A stretch of DNA of 42,522 nucleotides from CAZLFQ01 sp964625465 (GCA_964625465.1 CAZVFD010000011.1:1-42522), one strand, 5' to 3'; positions 25,846-33,909 are shown, counted from the first letter of the stretch. Notes: generated by a model from the sequence alone, not told the origin. Program-made: numbers and translations.

Positions 25846-26763
25846 ATGTCACTTACACCTGATCAGATTTTAGATAGAATTAAATTAAAGAAACAAGTTG
25901 TAAACTGGCGTCTTGTTGCGGTTATAGCTGTTGTTATGCTGTTTATGGCGTTATTTCCAGACCAAGATGCCAAGTATTCGCCAAAAGGCTCTGTAATTGA
26001 GTCTGGGTTTATTGCGCGCGTTCATATCGACGGTATGATTTTTGATGATATGGAAAGAATCGCAATTTTAAAAGAAATCGCGGATGATAGCGCAATTAAA
26101 GCAGTCATTGTGCACATCAATAGCTCGGGTGGAACTGTGGTTGGTGGTGAGAATTTGTATTATGCACTTAGAAAAGTTTCTGAAAAGAAGCCGACGGTTG
26201 CTGTAATGGGCGAGATGGCAGCGTCCGCGGCGTATATGACGGCCATCGCTACAGACAGATTGTTTGCTAGGCAAGGTACTGTAACTGGTTCAATAGGGGT
26301 TTTAGCGCAAAGTTTTGATGTTAGTGAAATGGCCAATAAACTTGGAATTAAATTCCATAGCTTTAAATCCTCACCTTTAAAAGGAGGGCCTATTCCAACG
26401 GAAGAGCTTACCCCTGAAATGAGGCAGTCTATGATGAGCACGATTTATGACATGTACGATATGTTTCTAGGCATGGTATCTCAGCGTAGGAACATCCCTA
26501 AGGCTGAGCTATTGAAGATATCGGACGGAAGAGCTTTTACGGGTAGGCAGGCTATCCAGCTTAGGCTTATTGATGAAATAGGAGACGAGGATTCTGCTGT
26601 GGACTGGCTAAATAACGTGAAAAAGGTGGATAGTAAGCTCAGAGTGCGCGAAATTCCCTTGGAAAAGCCAAAGCCAGCGTTCTCCCAGTTTTTGGAATAT
26701 GGGGAGAATTTGAGTGTAATTGTTAAAACCATGTTAAAAGGCGGTTATTCCACATTTTTCTAG
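25846..26763 (+). CDS. sppA: Signal peptide peptidase SppA-like S49 protease
   Basis: 305 residues, the short form with a single S49 domain. One membrane helix lies at about 21-37, so the active domain faces the periplasm. V-H-I-N-S-S-G-G (89-96) shapes the substrate groove, the nucleophile is Ser127 in M-A-A-S-A-A-Y, and a lysine near 174-179 (F-K-S-S-P-L-K-G-G) is the likely general base. It degrades cleaved signal peptides. The pair sppA-ihfB is a common alphaproteobacterial arrangement. No good ribosome site precedes the ATG. Confidence 0.93.
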   Translation: MSLTPDQILDRIKLKKQVVNWRLVAVIAVVMLFMALFPDQDAKYSPKGSVIESGFIARVHIDGMIFDDMERIAILKEIADDSAIKAVIVHINSSGGTVVGGENLYYALRKVSEKKPTVAVMGEMAASAAYMTAIATDRLFARQGTVTGSIGVLAQSFDVSEMANKLGIKFHSFKSSPLKGGPIPTEELTPEMRQSMMSTIYDMYDMFLGMVSQRRNIPKAELLKISDGRAFTGRQAIQLRLIDEIGDEDSAVDWLNNVKKVDSKLRVREIPLEKPKPAFSQFLEYGENLSVIVKTMLKGGYSTFF

Positions 26764-26789
26764 ACATCTGCCATATTTTGAGTTATAAT
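26761..26789 (+). promoter_or_regulatory. Promoter of ihfB
   Basis: TAGACA at 26761-26766 (starting at the sppA stop codon), a 17-base spacer and a perfect TATAAT at 26784-26789. AAGGTGG precedes the ATG at 26821. Confidence 0.7.
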
Positions 26790-26820
26790 ACACCCTTGTT
26801 TCGAATAAAGGTGGAATAAC

Positions 26821-27135
26821 ATGGAAAAGAAAAATAAAGTTTTGAACAAGCAACAGTTGGTTCAACAAGTTATAGATAAAGAGCAAGAAGTTTCTAGTGA
26901 AGTTGTTGCGAAGGCATTGGACGTAGTTCTAGAAGAGCTTAGCACAGCCCTTATCTGTGGCGATAGAGTTGAGATCCGTGGATTTGGTTCTATGGTTGTT
27001 AGAAAGCGTGAGAAAGGTACTGCGCGTAACCCAAAAACTGGCAGCCAAGTAGCAGTTCAGGATAGAGGTTCGTTGTATTTTAGAGCAAGCAAAGACTTGA
27101 TCAAATCACTTAATGCAGCTGCTGCAAACGCATAG
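26821..27135 (+). CDS. ihfB: Integration host factor subunit beta (HU/IHF family)
   Basis: 104 residues. The dimerisation helices are followed by V-E-I-R-G-F-G-S-M-V-V near residue 57 and the DNA-binding arm with A-R-N-P-K-T-G, then a final helix. Proline in the arm is present. IHF bends DNA and helps activate promoters and recombination. The location after sppA favours the IHF beta subunit over HU, though the sequence alone would also allow an HU-type homodimer. Confidence 0.87.
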   Translation: MEKKNKVLNKQQLVQQVIDKEQEVSSEVVAKALDVVLEELSTALICGDRVEIRGFGSMVVRKREKGTARNPKTGSQVAVQDRGSLYFRASKDLIKSLNAAAANA

Positions 27136-27451
27136 TTATAAGCTAAATATCTTTTTTGTCATCCCCGAGAAATCGGGGATCCAGACTTTCTAAAACTAGA
27201 TTCCCACTTTCGTGGGAATGACAAATTACACGCATGCCATCCCTTTACAAGCTCGACATTTTTTGTGCTGCACTTTCCTCCGCACATAATTTATTCTTCA
27301 AGTTTTTTTGCTTTCATTAATTTTGTGACTTCCGCATAGGCAATTACTGTTGTAAAGTGTGCCGAACTTACAGTTGGCAAAATTACCTCTTGATAAATTC
27401 GAGGTTGTTTGTTATTCTGCTGACTCAATAAATATATTTGAAAGTTAAGTC
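27136..27451. repeat. Intergenic region with an inverted copy of the composite palindrome
   Basis: No gene is seen in these 316 bases. 27158-27223 holds two adjacent palindromes (27158-27181 and 27199-27223) that are the reverse complement of the pair at 17503-17570. The remainder up to about 27385 shows nothing I can name. The promoter of rpmE occupies 27390-27418. Confidence 0.78.
27390..27418 (+). promoter_or_regulatory. Promoter of rpmE
   Basis: TTGATA at 27390-27395, a 17-base spacer and TATTCT at 27413-27418, 33 bases before the ATG. Confidence 0.5.
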
Positions 27452-27736
27452 ATGGCTAAAGTAGCAAAAGAAAAAGCACCTAAAACAGCTAGCAAAAAGA
27501 GTTCAATTCATCCTAAGTTTAGGTTCATTGACGTTGTTGAAACTAGTGGAAGCACATTTAAAGTTGCATCTTGCTACGGTCAAGATACTTTGACACTTTC
27601 AATCGATCCTAGAACCCATCCAGCTTGGACAAAAGAGCTTGGTTATGTTGACCAAAAAGCTGGAAACGTTGCGAAATTTAATGATCGCTTCGGTGGTTTA
27701 TTCGGTAAAAAATCTGGCACAACAGCCTCCGCTTAG
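27452..27736 (+). CDS. rpmE: Ribosomal protein bL31
   Basis: 94 residues. Begins with a lysine- and alanine-rich extension of about 18 residues, then I-H-P-K-F-R near residue 19, with S-G-S-T-F-K-V-A-S, and the late H-P-A-W-T and F-N-D-R-F-G-G-L-F of bL31. The zinc-binding cysteine pairs of the C+ form are missing, so this is the zinc-independent type. A single gene with its own promoter, converging on the 842-residue protein gene with only 6 bases between stops. Confidence 0.95.
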   Translation: MAKVAKEKAPKTASKKSSIHPKFRFIDVVETSGSTFKVASCYGQDTLTLSIDPRTHPAWTKELGYVDQKAGNVAKFNDRFGGLFGKKSGTTASA

Positions 27737-27742
27737 TTTCTC

Positions 27743-30271
27743 TTATATCGACATCCCGCTGCCATGTTGTTTTTGGGCATGGCTTTGAGATCTCATCGTG
27801 TTGTTTGTGACACTGCCTCCAGGCTGTGTGTTTCCTTTCAGCCCTTCGCCGAGGCCAGCATCTGACTTCAGTCGTGCATGCTTCTCAAATTCACTTCCTA
27901 CCTCTTTCGCAACATTGCCCCCGCCAGCTAGTGCTGCAATTCTTGATGATGAGTTTTGCGACGCGTTCAAAGGTTTCAACAATCGTTCTGTTATTTTTTC
28001 TTGCGTTAATGGAGAACTATCTAAAGCTTTAGCAGCTTCTCGGCCCAAACCCTCTAGAACTTTATTAATACTTATTTTTGTATCAGTTTGAGTTAAAGCA
28101 CCCTCCACTGCAGCCACAACTTTGCTTCCATACTCTTTATTTAATTTTGCTTTTGCAGCTTTCTCTTGTATAACAACATGCTGATCTAGAATAGTGGTAA
28201 GTGCATTGCCCCCACGAAGTAAATTTGTGATAACTGATGGGCCTTTGTCTGCTTTAACTTTTTTCACGAGTTCATTGGTGATGACATTTTTTTCAAGTTT
28301 GGAATTCTCTAACATTGTAGCATTTCTATCTCCCAAGGAACTAAAGGCTTTTATCATATTTTTATTTGAAACTTTTTTACCCTCGTCAATCATTGCGTTC
28401 CTAATGGCTGCAAATGCTTTAGGGTATTTATTTGCATACATAGTTGCATTTTGAAGTCTTAGATTCTTTTTATCTTTAGACATTTGCGTTGCGGTTCTAA
28501 CCAATGCAATTGGTGTTGCAATTAAAGTTGATACTACAAGTTTAGGAATGTTGTATACTGCAAGCTTGACTAAATTACCTGCCATTTTAAAAGGGTTTTT
28601 ACTGAATACTTCTGTGAATGTTTTCAAAGTTGCTTTCGCATTGTCGCCTGGGTGCAAGTTAATTGATGCTTTTTTCTTTCTATCTTCATCAGAAAGTTTC
28701 TCACCTTCTGGTGGTTGTGCGACGGCACTCCCTCCCAATCCGGTTTTATCTCTAAACACTTGGGCAAGCCCTTTCTTAGGTTTTTCTTGAAGAGAATCTT
28801 GGTTGAGTCCTGCTTTTATCGCTGCTAATTTATCTTTATTAATATTCAGTTTTCTGTCGTAAGTATAAAATCCTGATCCTACTGCTTGGTCCTGAATAAT
28901 ATTTATGACATTATTAACGGCCTGATCGTGTTTTTTTGGATCAATATTTTTTGGATTTTTTATGGAAGCGGTCATTGCGCATTCCATGACTTGTGCTAGA
29001 TCAGAAGTTCTAAAGGCATTCAGTCCTTTTTCATCAAATTTCTTAAATGCTTGAAGTGCTTGAGCAGAAGTATCAGGATCTTTTGCGCAAAGCCTTACCA
29101 TGTTTTCATTACGGTTATCTGTAATTAGGTTTAAGGGAAACTGTAGGGTGTTCCCTTTTGAGTCTTTATTAAGAGACTGAAACTCCTGAACAAAGGTTTT
29201 CACTTCTTTAGCTTCTATACCTTTTTTAACGAATCTTTCATAGGTATCCCCTACTTCTTTAATCTGATTCTGCTTTAATCCATTTGGCTTTTCTTTCGTG
29301 CCTATATCGACTGCTGCATTAATCTCATTAATAAAGTTGAATTTGCCAGTTTGCGTGTGCAAATAGGTTGTAACAGCCTTGCTTCCTTTTAATGCCGCTT
29401 CCGCTGCCTCTTTAAGGAGCGCTGGGTTTTGAATTTTAAGCTTCTTGAATTCATCTTCGCTAAGTTTAGCAATGCTTTCTTTGAGGGTATTGGTGCCTGC
29501 ATTTAGATTTTCATCTGTGACTGCTGTCTTGGTTGGTTTTCTCGCATTATCGAGTGCTTCGTTTATTTCCGTATTTTCTTTTTCAGTAAGGCTTCTTGAT
29601 ATAGGCAATGTTCCGTAAATAACGGGCTTAGCGGCTGGGCCTGTGCTTGGGCTTTGATCTGCGAATGCAGCCCTCCCGTATTGATTGGCGGTTGCTGATT
29701 GATATCCTGCTGTAATTGGTGCAGTAGGTATGCCTCCAACTCCACCAAAACCAGGAATTTCATCCATGTTACTATATGGTGTTGCTACTTGATTGTTCGC
29801 TGCATTTTGTGGAGTAGATGGGCCGGCGGGTGTTAAGCTCAAATCCCCATATTGTTGTGCTTGGGTCTGTGCTGTTGCTGGTAAAGCTCCATATACAATG
29901 TCTGTTTGCGGCTGTTGAACCTGAGCTTGCTGCTGTTGTGCACCCGCAGCATCATAGGCATTTTTCCAGCCATTAAATAAACCTTGCTCTGCCGCAATGT
30001 CTAGGGGTGTAGGTATTTGATATCCGTCGAGTTTAGGGAGATTCGCTTCTACATGCTTAAAATACTCTTCACCAGCTTTTTTATAAGCCTCTCCATTTTC
30101 ACTTGTATTGGCTTCATTCCAAGCCTCTTTAGCCCCTATATATTTATTTTTCAATTGCTCTGCAACCTGATTTGGATTTGGAGGAATAGGCCTACCCGTT
30201 CCATCTCCGCCACTGTTTTGCATTTTATTTAAAAACTGTTCCTGAGAGAAGAATTTTAAGAAGTGAGCCAT
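27743..30271 (-). CDS. 842-residue orphan protein with repeated tyrosine motifs, candidate effector
   Basis: I do not recognise the family. Residues 88-111 resemble one ankyrin unit (T-P-L-D-I-A-A-E-Q-G). Residues 112-225 are Gln-, Pro- and Ala-rich and hold I-V-Y-G-A-L-P (Tyr127), Q-Y-G-D-L (Tyr141) and V-I-Y-G-T-L-P (Tyr219). Residues 230-560 are mostly helical, and a hydrophobic stretch near 570-592 could insert in or lie on a membrane. The C-terminus is Gly-, Asn- and His-rich. There is no Sec signal. Two of the tyrosine sites fit the [IVLS]-x-Y-x-x-L pattern that host kinases can phosphorylate. A perfect CtrA-type box lies 48 bases upstream. Type IV secretion is possible but not shown. 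Confidence 0.75.
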   Translation of the reverse strand: MAHFLKFFSQEQFLNKMQNSGGDGTGRPIPPNPNQVAEQLKNKYIGAKEAWNEANTSENGEAYKKAGEEYFKHVEANLPKLDGYQIPTPLDIAAEQGLFNGWKNAYDAAGAQQQQAQVQQPQTDIVYGALPATAQTQAQQYGDLSLTPAGPSTPQNAANNQVATPYSNMDEIPGFGGVGGIPTAPITAGYQSATANQYGRAAFADQSPSTGPAAKPVIYGTLPISRSLTEKENTEINEALDNARKPTKTAVTDENLNAGTNTLKESIAKLSEDEFKKLKIQNPALLKEAAEAALKGSKAVTTYLHTQTGKFNFINEINAAVDIGTKEKPNGLKQNQIKEVGDTYERFVKKGIEAKEVKTFVQEFQSLNKDSKGNTLQFPLNLITDNRNENMVRLCAKDPDTSAQALQAFKKFDEKGLNAFRTSDLAQVMECAMTASIKNPKNIDPKKHDQAVNNVINIIQDQAVGSGFYTYDRKLNINKDKLAAIKAGLNQDSLQEKPKKGLAQVFRDKTGLGGSAVAQPPEGEKLSDEDRKKKASINLHPGDNAKATLKTFTEVFSKNPFKMAGNLVKLAVYNIPKLVVSTLIATPIALVRTATQMSKDKKNLRLQNATMYANKYPKAFAAIRNAMIDEGKKVSNKNMIKAFSSLGDRNATMLENSKLEKNVITNELVKKVKADKGPSVITNLLRGGNALTTILDQHVVIQEKAAKAKLNKEYGSKVVAAVEGALTQTDTKISINKVLEGLGREAAKALDSSPLTQEKITERLLKPLNASQNSSSRIAALAGGGNVAKEVGSEFEKHARLKSDAGLGEGLKGNTQPGGSVTNNTMRSQSHAQKQHGSGMSI

Positions 30272-30319
30272 AGATTCTGCTTAATAAATTTGCATGTAAT
30301 ATAGCGTATCAGCAAATGT

Positions 30320-30335
30320 TTAAGAATTAGTTAAC
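30320..30335 (-). promoter_or_regulatory. CtrA-type box upstream of the 842-residue protein gene
   Basis: TTAA-N7-TTAAC is perfect on the plus strand; in the direction of the gene it reads GTTAA-N7-TTAA. The near edge is 48 bases from the ATG at 30271. TATATT at 30303-30298 (minus strand) is a plausible -10. Confidence 0.6.
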
Positions 30336-30384
30336 GCAGGCCAAAAAAGAAAAGTTTTGTAAAGTTTGTAGAAAGTTTAAAAAA

Positions 30385-30400
30385 TTAACTATTTGTTAAC
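30385..30400 (+). promoter_or_regulatory. CtrA-type box upstream of the 143-residue orphan
   Basis: A perfect TTAA-N7-TTAAC, extended to TTAACCAT at 30396-30403, ends 50 bases before the ATG at 30451. It lies 49 bases from the divergent box at 30320-30335, so the two promoters may be controlled together. The -10 is less clear (TAAAGG at 30411 or TAGAGT at 30425). Confidence 0.6.
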
Positions 30401-30450
30401 CATTTTGCTTTAAAGGTGGTTGGGTAGAGTCCAATCTTGGGGAGGAAGGG

Positions 30451-30882
30451 ATGAGTAACAAAAGAGCTAAGGAAGTGTTAGAACATTTCCGTCTAAACAA
30501 AGAGAATATTAAATCTCGCCTATCTAAATTAGAGGGCAGTAAAAATATTACAGCTGACGCTGGGAATTTAGCTAGGACTGTTGACCACCAAGTTACAGAA
30601 TTATCGCAAGTTAGGGGAGAGATATCTGACCAAAAGATGTCTGAAGTAGCGCGCGCAGCGCAAAAACGCTTTTCTAGACTTAGTAAGTTGCTAAGGGATT
30701 GTGCAAGTAATCGTTCTGCGGATCTCAGCGAGGCTAGGAAAACCCTTGGTCAAGGCTATGAAGCTATTGATCTTATTGGCAATTTAATCCACAAAAAAGA
30801 TGAGGCGCATGAGAAGCATCATCACGCAGTAAGAGTTAAATATAAGCCAAAAGAACAAAACGAAGCAACTGCCGACGCATAA
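30451..30882 (+). CDS. Orphan 143-residue helical protein with a CtrA-type promoter
   Basis: I do not recognise this protein. It is highly charged and predicted by eye to be almost all helix, with heptad-like spacing in residues 10-60 and 62-115. The tail is His- and Lys-rich (H-E-K-H-H-H-A). No signal peptide or membrane segment. A strong ribosome site (GGAGGAAGGG) precedes the ATG. It is divergent from the 842-residue protein gene and shares its regulatory interval. A partner or chaperone for that protein is conceivable from size and position but unsupported by motif. Confidence 0.75.
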   Translation: MSNKRAKEVLEHFRLNKENIKSRLSKLEGSKNITADAGNLARTVDHQVTELSQVRGEISDQKMSEVARAAQKRFSRLSKLLRDCASNRSADLSEARKTLGQGYEAIDLIGNLIHKKDEAHEKHHHAVRVKYKPKEQNEATADA

Positions 30883-30908
30883 ATCTTTCGCGAAATAGAA
30901 CTTTATTA

Positions 30909-30937
30909 TTGACTTTGTGTCTGTTTGTCGGTACAAG
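30909..30937 (+). promoter_or_regulatory. Promoter of rplU-rpmA-tRNA-Ile
   Basis: TTGACT at 30909-30914, a 17-base spacer and TACAAG at 30932-30937, 30 bases before the rplU ATG. Confidence 0.55.
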
Positions 30938-30967
30938 ATAGGCTCTTAGAAATTATAGGTTAGTAAT

Positions 30968-31267
30968 ATGTTCGCAGTAGTAGAAACTGGTAGTAAGCAG
31001 TATCATGTGCAAGTAGGCGATGTTATTAGAGTAGAAAGAATGGCTGGTGAAAAAGGTTCTATGGTGAATCTTGACCGCGTTCTTGTTGCTGGTGACAAAA
31101 TTGGAGCTCCACTTGTTTCAGGAGCTAAAGTTGTAGCAGAAGTGCTTGAGCATAAAAAATCAGATAAAGTTTTAATTTTCAAAAAGAAACGTCGTCATAA
31201 TTACCGCAGAAAACGTGGTCATAGACAGGAAATTTCTGTATTGAGAATCAAAGAAATTAAAGCATAG
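30968..31267 (+). CDS. rplU: Ribosomal protein bL21
   Basis: 99 residues, standard length. It starts M-F-A-V-V-E-T-G-S-K-Q-Y and contains V-G-D-V-I-R-V-E, then the basic K-K-R-R-H-N-Y-R-R-K-R-G-H-R-Q near residue 73 that contacts 23S rRNA. It leads a transcription unit with rpmA 25 bases downstream, the conserved bacterial pairing. Confidence 0.97.
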   Translation: MFAVVETGSKQYHVQVGDVIRVERMAGEKGSMVNLDRVLVAGDKIGAPLVSGAKVVAEVLEHKKSDKVLIFKKKRRHNYRRKRGHRQEISVLRIKEIKA

Positions 31268-31292
31268 TTTTATAACAAATTGAGGGTCTAAA

Positions 31293-31547
31293 ATGGCAAC
31301 GAAAAAAGCTGGTGGTAGTTCCAAGAACGGTAGAGATTCAGAAAGCAAAAGATTAGGTGTCAAGATTTACGGCGGCGAAGCTGTAGTTCCTGGGCATATC
31401 ATAGTAAGACAACGTGGCACACAATTCCATCCTGGTCTTGGTGTTGGCATGGGCAGAGATTACACAATATTTGCTACACAAGAAGGTGTTGTTGAGTTTA
31501 AAACACGCTCGAAAGGTAGAAGATATATCAGTGTAGTTGCTGCTTAG
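31293..31547 (+). CDS. rpmA: Ribosomal protein bL27
   Basis: 84 residues. The N-terminus M-A-T-K-K-A-G-G-S-S-K-N-G-R-D-S is the arm that reaches the peptidyl-transferase centre, followed by R-L-G-V-K-I-Y-G-G-E and G-N-like I-V-R-Q-R-G-T. The start does not carry the cleavable extension found in Firmicutes. It ends 6 bases before tRNA-Ile, so the tRNA is probably cut from the same transcript. Confidence 0.97.
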   Translation: MATKKAGGSSKNGRDSESKRLGVKIYGGEAVVPGHIIVRQRGTQFHPGLGVGMGRDYTIFATQEGVVEFKTRSKGRRYISVVAA

Positions 31548-31553
31548 TTACTT

Positions 31554-31630
<77 letters not shown>

Positions 31631-31647
31631 TTTTCAAAGAATAAACA

Positions 31648-31673
31648 AGAGGCACTTAGTTGTCTCTTTTTTG
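31648..31673 (+). terminator. Terminator after tRNA-Ile
   Basis: AGAGGCA (31648-31654) pairs with TGTCTCT (31661-31667), one G-T pair, loop CTTAGT, followed by a run of Ts to 31672. It ends the rplU-rpmA-tRNA unit and insulates mtaB. Confidence 0.8.
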
Positions 31674-31699
31674 TTAGCTATATAAGAACGCGCTTAGAC

Positions 31700-31728
31700 T
31701 TGGCTTTTTACAGTTATTTTGTTATACT
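31700..31728 (+). promoter_or_regulatory. Promoter of mtaB, probably giving a leaderless mRNA
   Basis: TTGGCT at 31700-31705, a 17-base spacer and TATACT at 31723-31728. Only six bases (31729-31734) separate the -10 from the ATG, so transcription should begin at or next to the A of the start codon. Confidence 0.55.
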
Positions 31729-31734
31729 GCCCAC

Positions 31735-32979
31735 ATGACATTAGAAGTAGTAACATTTGGATGTAGGCTTAACACCTACGAAAGTGAACTGATTAAAAAA
31801 TCAGCCACTGAAGCTGGGTTGAATAATGCTATAATCTTTAATAGCTGCGCTGTAACTTCTGAATCAGAAAGGCAATTAAGGCAAGCGATAAGAAAAGCGC
31901 GTAGAGAAAACCCTGATGCAAAAATAATTGTAACTGGCTGCGCTGCTCAAGTGAATCCCGAAAAATACGCTCAGATGCCTGAAGTAAATCAAGTGTTGGG
32001 CAATGAAGAAAAGTCAAAAGCAGAATCATATCAGCCATTCAAAACTGAAAGAATTTTAGTTAACGACATAATGTCAATTAAGGAGACTGCTCCACAACTT
32101 ATTGAAGGAGTGGAGGGAAGAGCCCGCGCATTCCTACAAGTGCAAAATGGATGTAATCATCGCTGTACTTTTTGCATCATTCCTTATGGGCGTGGTAATA
32201 GCCGAAGTGTTGGCATTGGTGAAATCGTTGCACAATGCAAAACACTCATAGCGAATGGTTATAACGAATTAGTTTTTACTGGTGTTGATATCACAGATTA
32301 CGGAAAGGATTTGCCTGCCGCACCAACGCTTGGCCAGATGATTCGTAGAGTATTCAACCTTGTTCCCGAGCTAAAAAGATTGCGACTTTCTTCAATTGAT
32401 GTTGCAGAGATTGACGAAGACTTGCTCGAACTTATTGCGAATGAACCAAGGCTGATGCCGCATCTTCATCTAAGTTTACAAGCTGGTGATAATATGATTT
32501 TAAAGCGAATGAAGCGTCGCCACACTCGTGAGCAAGTTATAGAATTTTGTGAAAAAGTTAGCAAGCTTCGCCCTGATGTGGTTTTCGGCGCGGACATTAT
32601 TGCTGGTTTTCCAACCGAGACTGATGAAATGTTTGAAAATACAATGAAAATTGTTGAAGAAGCAGGGCTCACTTTCTTGCACGTGTTTCCTTATTCAGAA
32701 AGAGAAGGGACACCCGCTAGTAAAATGCCGCAGGTTGAGAAAAAAATCCGTAAAGAGCGTGCAAAAAAATTGAGAGAGTTGGGCGATATAAAAATTTCAG
32801 AGCACTACGAAAGGCAACATAACAAAATTTTGTCTGTAATTATTGAAGATCAAAATTCAGCACGAGCTGAAGATTTTAGCCATGTCAAATCTATAGACCC
32901 TTTAGGTCAAATAGGGGAAATAAAGGTGGTAAAAGTGGAAAAAACAACACCAAAACACCTTATAGTTAGAGCGCTTTAG
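31735..32979 (+). CDS. mtaB: tRNA t6A37 methylthiotransferase MtaB
   Basis: 414 residues. The N-terminal MiaB-like domain has three cysteines for the auxiliary cluster (G-C-R-L-N near residue 9, N-S-C-A-V near 38 and T-G-C-A-A near 69). The radical SAM motif is C-N-H-R-C-T-F-C-I-I-P-Y-G-R-G near 141. A short C-terminal part represents the TRAM region. MtaB adds a methylthio group to t6A37 in tRNAs that read ANN codons. The start codon has no ribosome site and probably begins the mRNA. Confidence 0.93.
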   Translation: MTLEVVTFGCRLNTYESELIKKSATEAGLNNAIIFNSCAVTSESERQLRQAIRKARRENPDAKIIVTGCAAQVNPEKYAQMPEVNQVLGNEEKSKAESYQPFKTERILVNDIMSIKETAPQLIEGVEGRARAFLQVQNGCNHRCTFCIIPYGRGNSRSVGIGEIVAQCKTLIANGYNELVFTGVDITDYGKDLPAAPTLGQMIRRVFNLVPELKRLRLSSIDVAEIDEDLLELIANEPRLMPHLHLSLQAGDNMILKRMKRRHTREQVIEFCEKVSKLRPDVVFGADIIAGFPTETDEMFENTMKIVEEAGLTFLHVFPYSEREGTPASKMPQVEKKIRKERAKKLRELGDIKISEHYERQHNKILSVIIEDQNSARAEDFSHVKSIDPLGQIGEIKVVKVEKTTPKHLIVRAL

Positions 32980-32995
32980 AAAGATTCGATAAAAA

Positions 32996-33029
32996 TTAAT
33001 AAATTATTAACTATTTTTGGGGTATACTA
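32996..33029 (+). promoter_or_regulatory. CtrA-type promoter of the pseudopilin gene
   Basis: A perfect TTAA-N7-TTAAC at 32996-33011 overlaps the expected -35, and TATACT at 33024-33029 is the -10. The box ends 46 bases before the ATG at 33058. The predicted transcript start near 33036 rules out the upstream in-frame ATG at 33031. This is the clearest promoter architecture among the six sites. Confidence 0.68.
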
Positions 33030-33057
33030 TATGTATCTGGTCTCAAAAGGAGTTGAT

Positions 33058-33906
33058 ATGGTGTACAAAGATATGAAAGGCTTCTCCCTAATAGAGTTGG
33101 CAGTTTCGATTGTAGTAATTGGGCTTTTAGTAGGCGGAATCGCTGGTGGGAGCAAGCTCCTGGGCCAAGCTGAGATCAGAGCGATGATAGCGCAAATGGA
33201 TCAGTATAAAGCGGATTATAATAATTTCAAACTTGAGTATAATGCTGTTCCAGGAGACATGTCAGACGCTTCAGTTTTTTTCTCGGGTTGCGCAACAGGT
33301 GGTACTGGTAATAATAACTGTAATGGGAACGGGGACGGGTACATTACTTTTAACATGGCGAACTTTTCGGACGGTGACTTGAATGGTGATGAACTATGTA
33401 AATTCTTTAGACATCTCTACATGTCAGGGATAAACACAAGCGGTGGGACTACGCCAACACCATCTAACTATGATGCATTCGGTTTAACAGGAGCGGTTTC
33501 ATTGGGATATTTTCCTAAAGGTAAGATGACAGGGTCAACGGTTGTTGTATCCTCTGTTGATGCAGGTAACACAGCTGCGTCTGCAAGTGCTGCAGGTACT
33601 ATTGCTAGACAACAAACGTCTTTTACCGCGTTGGTTTCAAACTTTCCATTAAATTCGACTGTCGTATTTACAATGAAAGGGGACTCAATGTCTGTGCATA
33701 ATGGTGCTATGCCTGCACTGACTGCGCACCAAATGGATAGAAAGGTTGATGATGGTGATACAATAAGTGGTGTTGCAACTGGCGCTAATACAGGTAAGCT
33801 TAGAACTATAAACGATCTTACTGGTTCTAACGCATGCGTTTCCACCAATACATACAACATTGCGACAGTTCAAAGTACATGTATCGTGCAGATTTTAATC
33901 AAATAA
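33058..33906 (+). CDS. Type IV pilin-like (pseudopilin) protein
   Basis: 282 residues from the ATG at 33058, which has AAAAGGAG in front; the in-frame ATG at 33031 is rejected because it lies at the predicted transcript start. The prepilin peptidase signature K-G-F-S-L-I-E-L-A begins at residue 7, with Glu at the fifth position after the cut, then a long hydrophobic helix. The rest is a Gly-, Asn- and Thr-rich globular domain with several cysteines (F-S-G-C, N-N-C-N, D-E-L-C, N-A-C, S-T-C) that may pair. No other pilus gene is nearby except a 187-residue companion. Confidence 0.88.
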   Translation: MVYKDMKGFSLIELAVSIVVIGLLVGGIAGGSKLLGQAEIRAMIAQMDQYKADYNNFKLEYNAVPGDMSDASVFFSGCATGGTGNNNCNGNGDGYITFNMANFSDGDLNGDELCKFFRHLYMSGINTSGGTTPTPSNYDAFGLTGAVSLGYFPKGKMTGSTVVVSSVDAGNTAASASAAGTIARQQTSFTALVSNFPLNSTVVFTMKGDSMSVHNGAMPALTAHQMDRKVDDGDTISGVATGANTGKLRTINDLTGSNACVSTNTYNIATVQSTCIVQILIK

Positions 33907-33909
33907 GGC

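Noticed and set aside
27743..30271. Plus-strand open frames opposite the 842-residue gene
   Set aside because: They are short, lack ribosome sites and have no recognisable domain. The minus frame is continuous for 842 codons.
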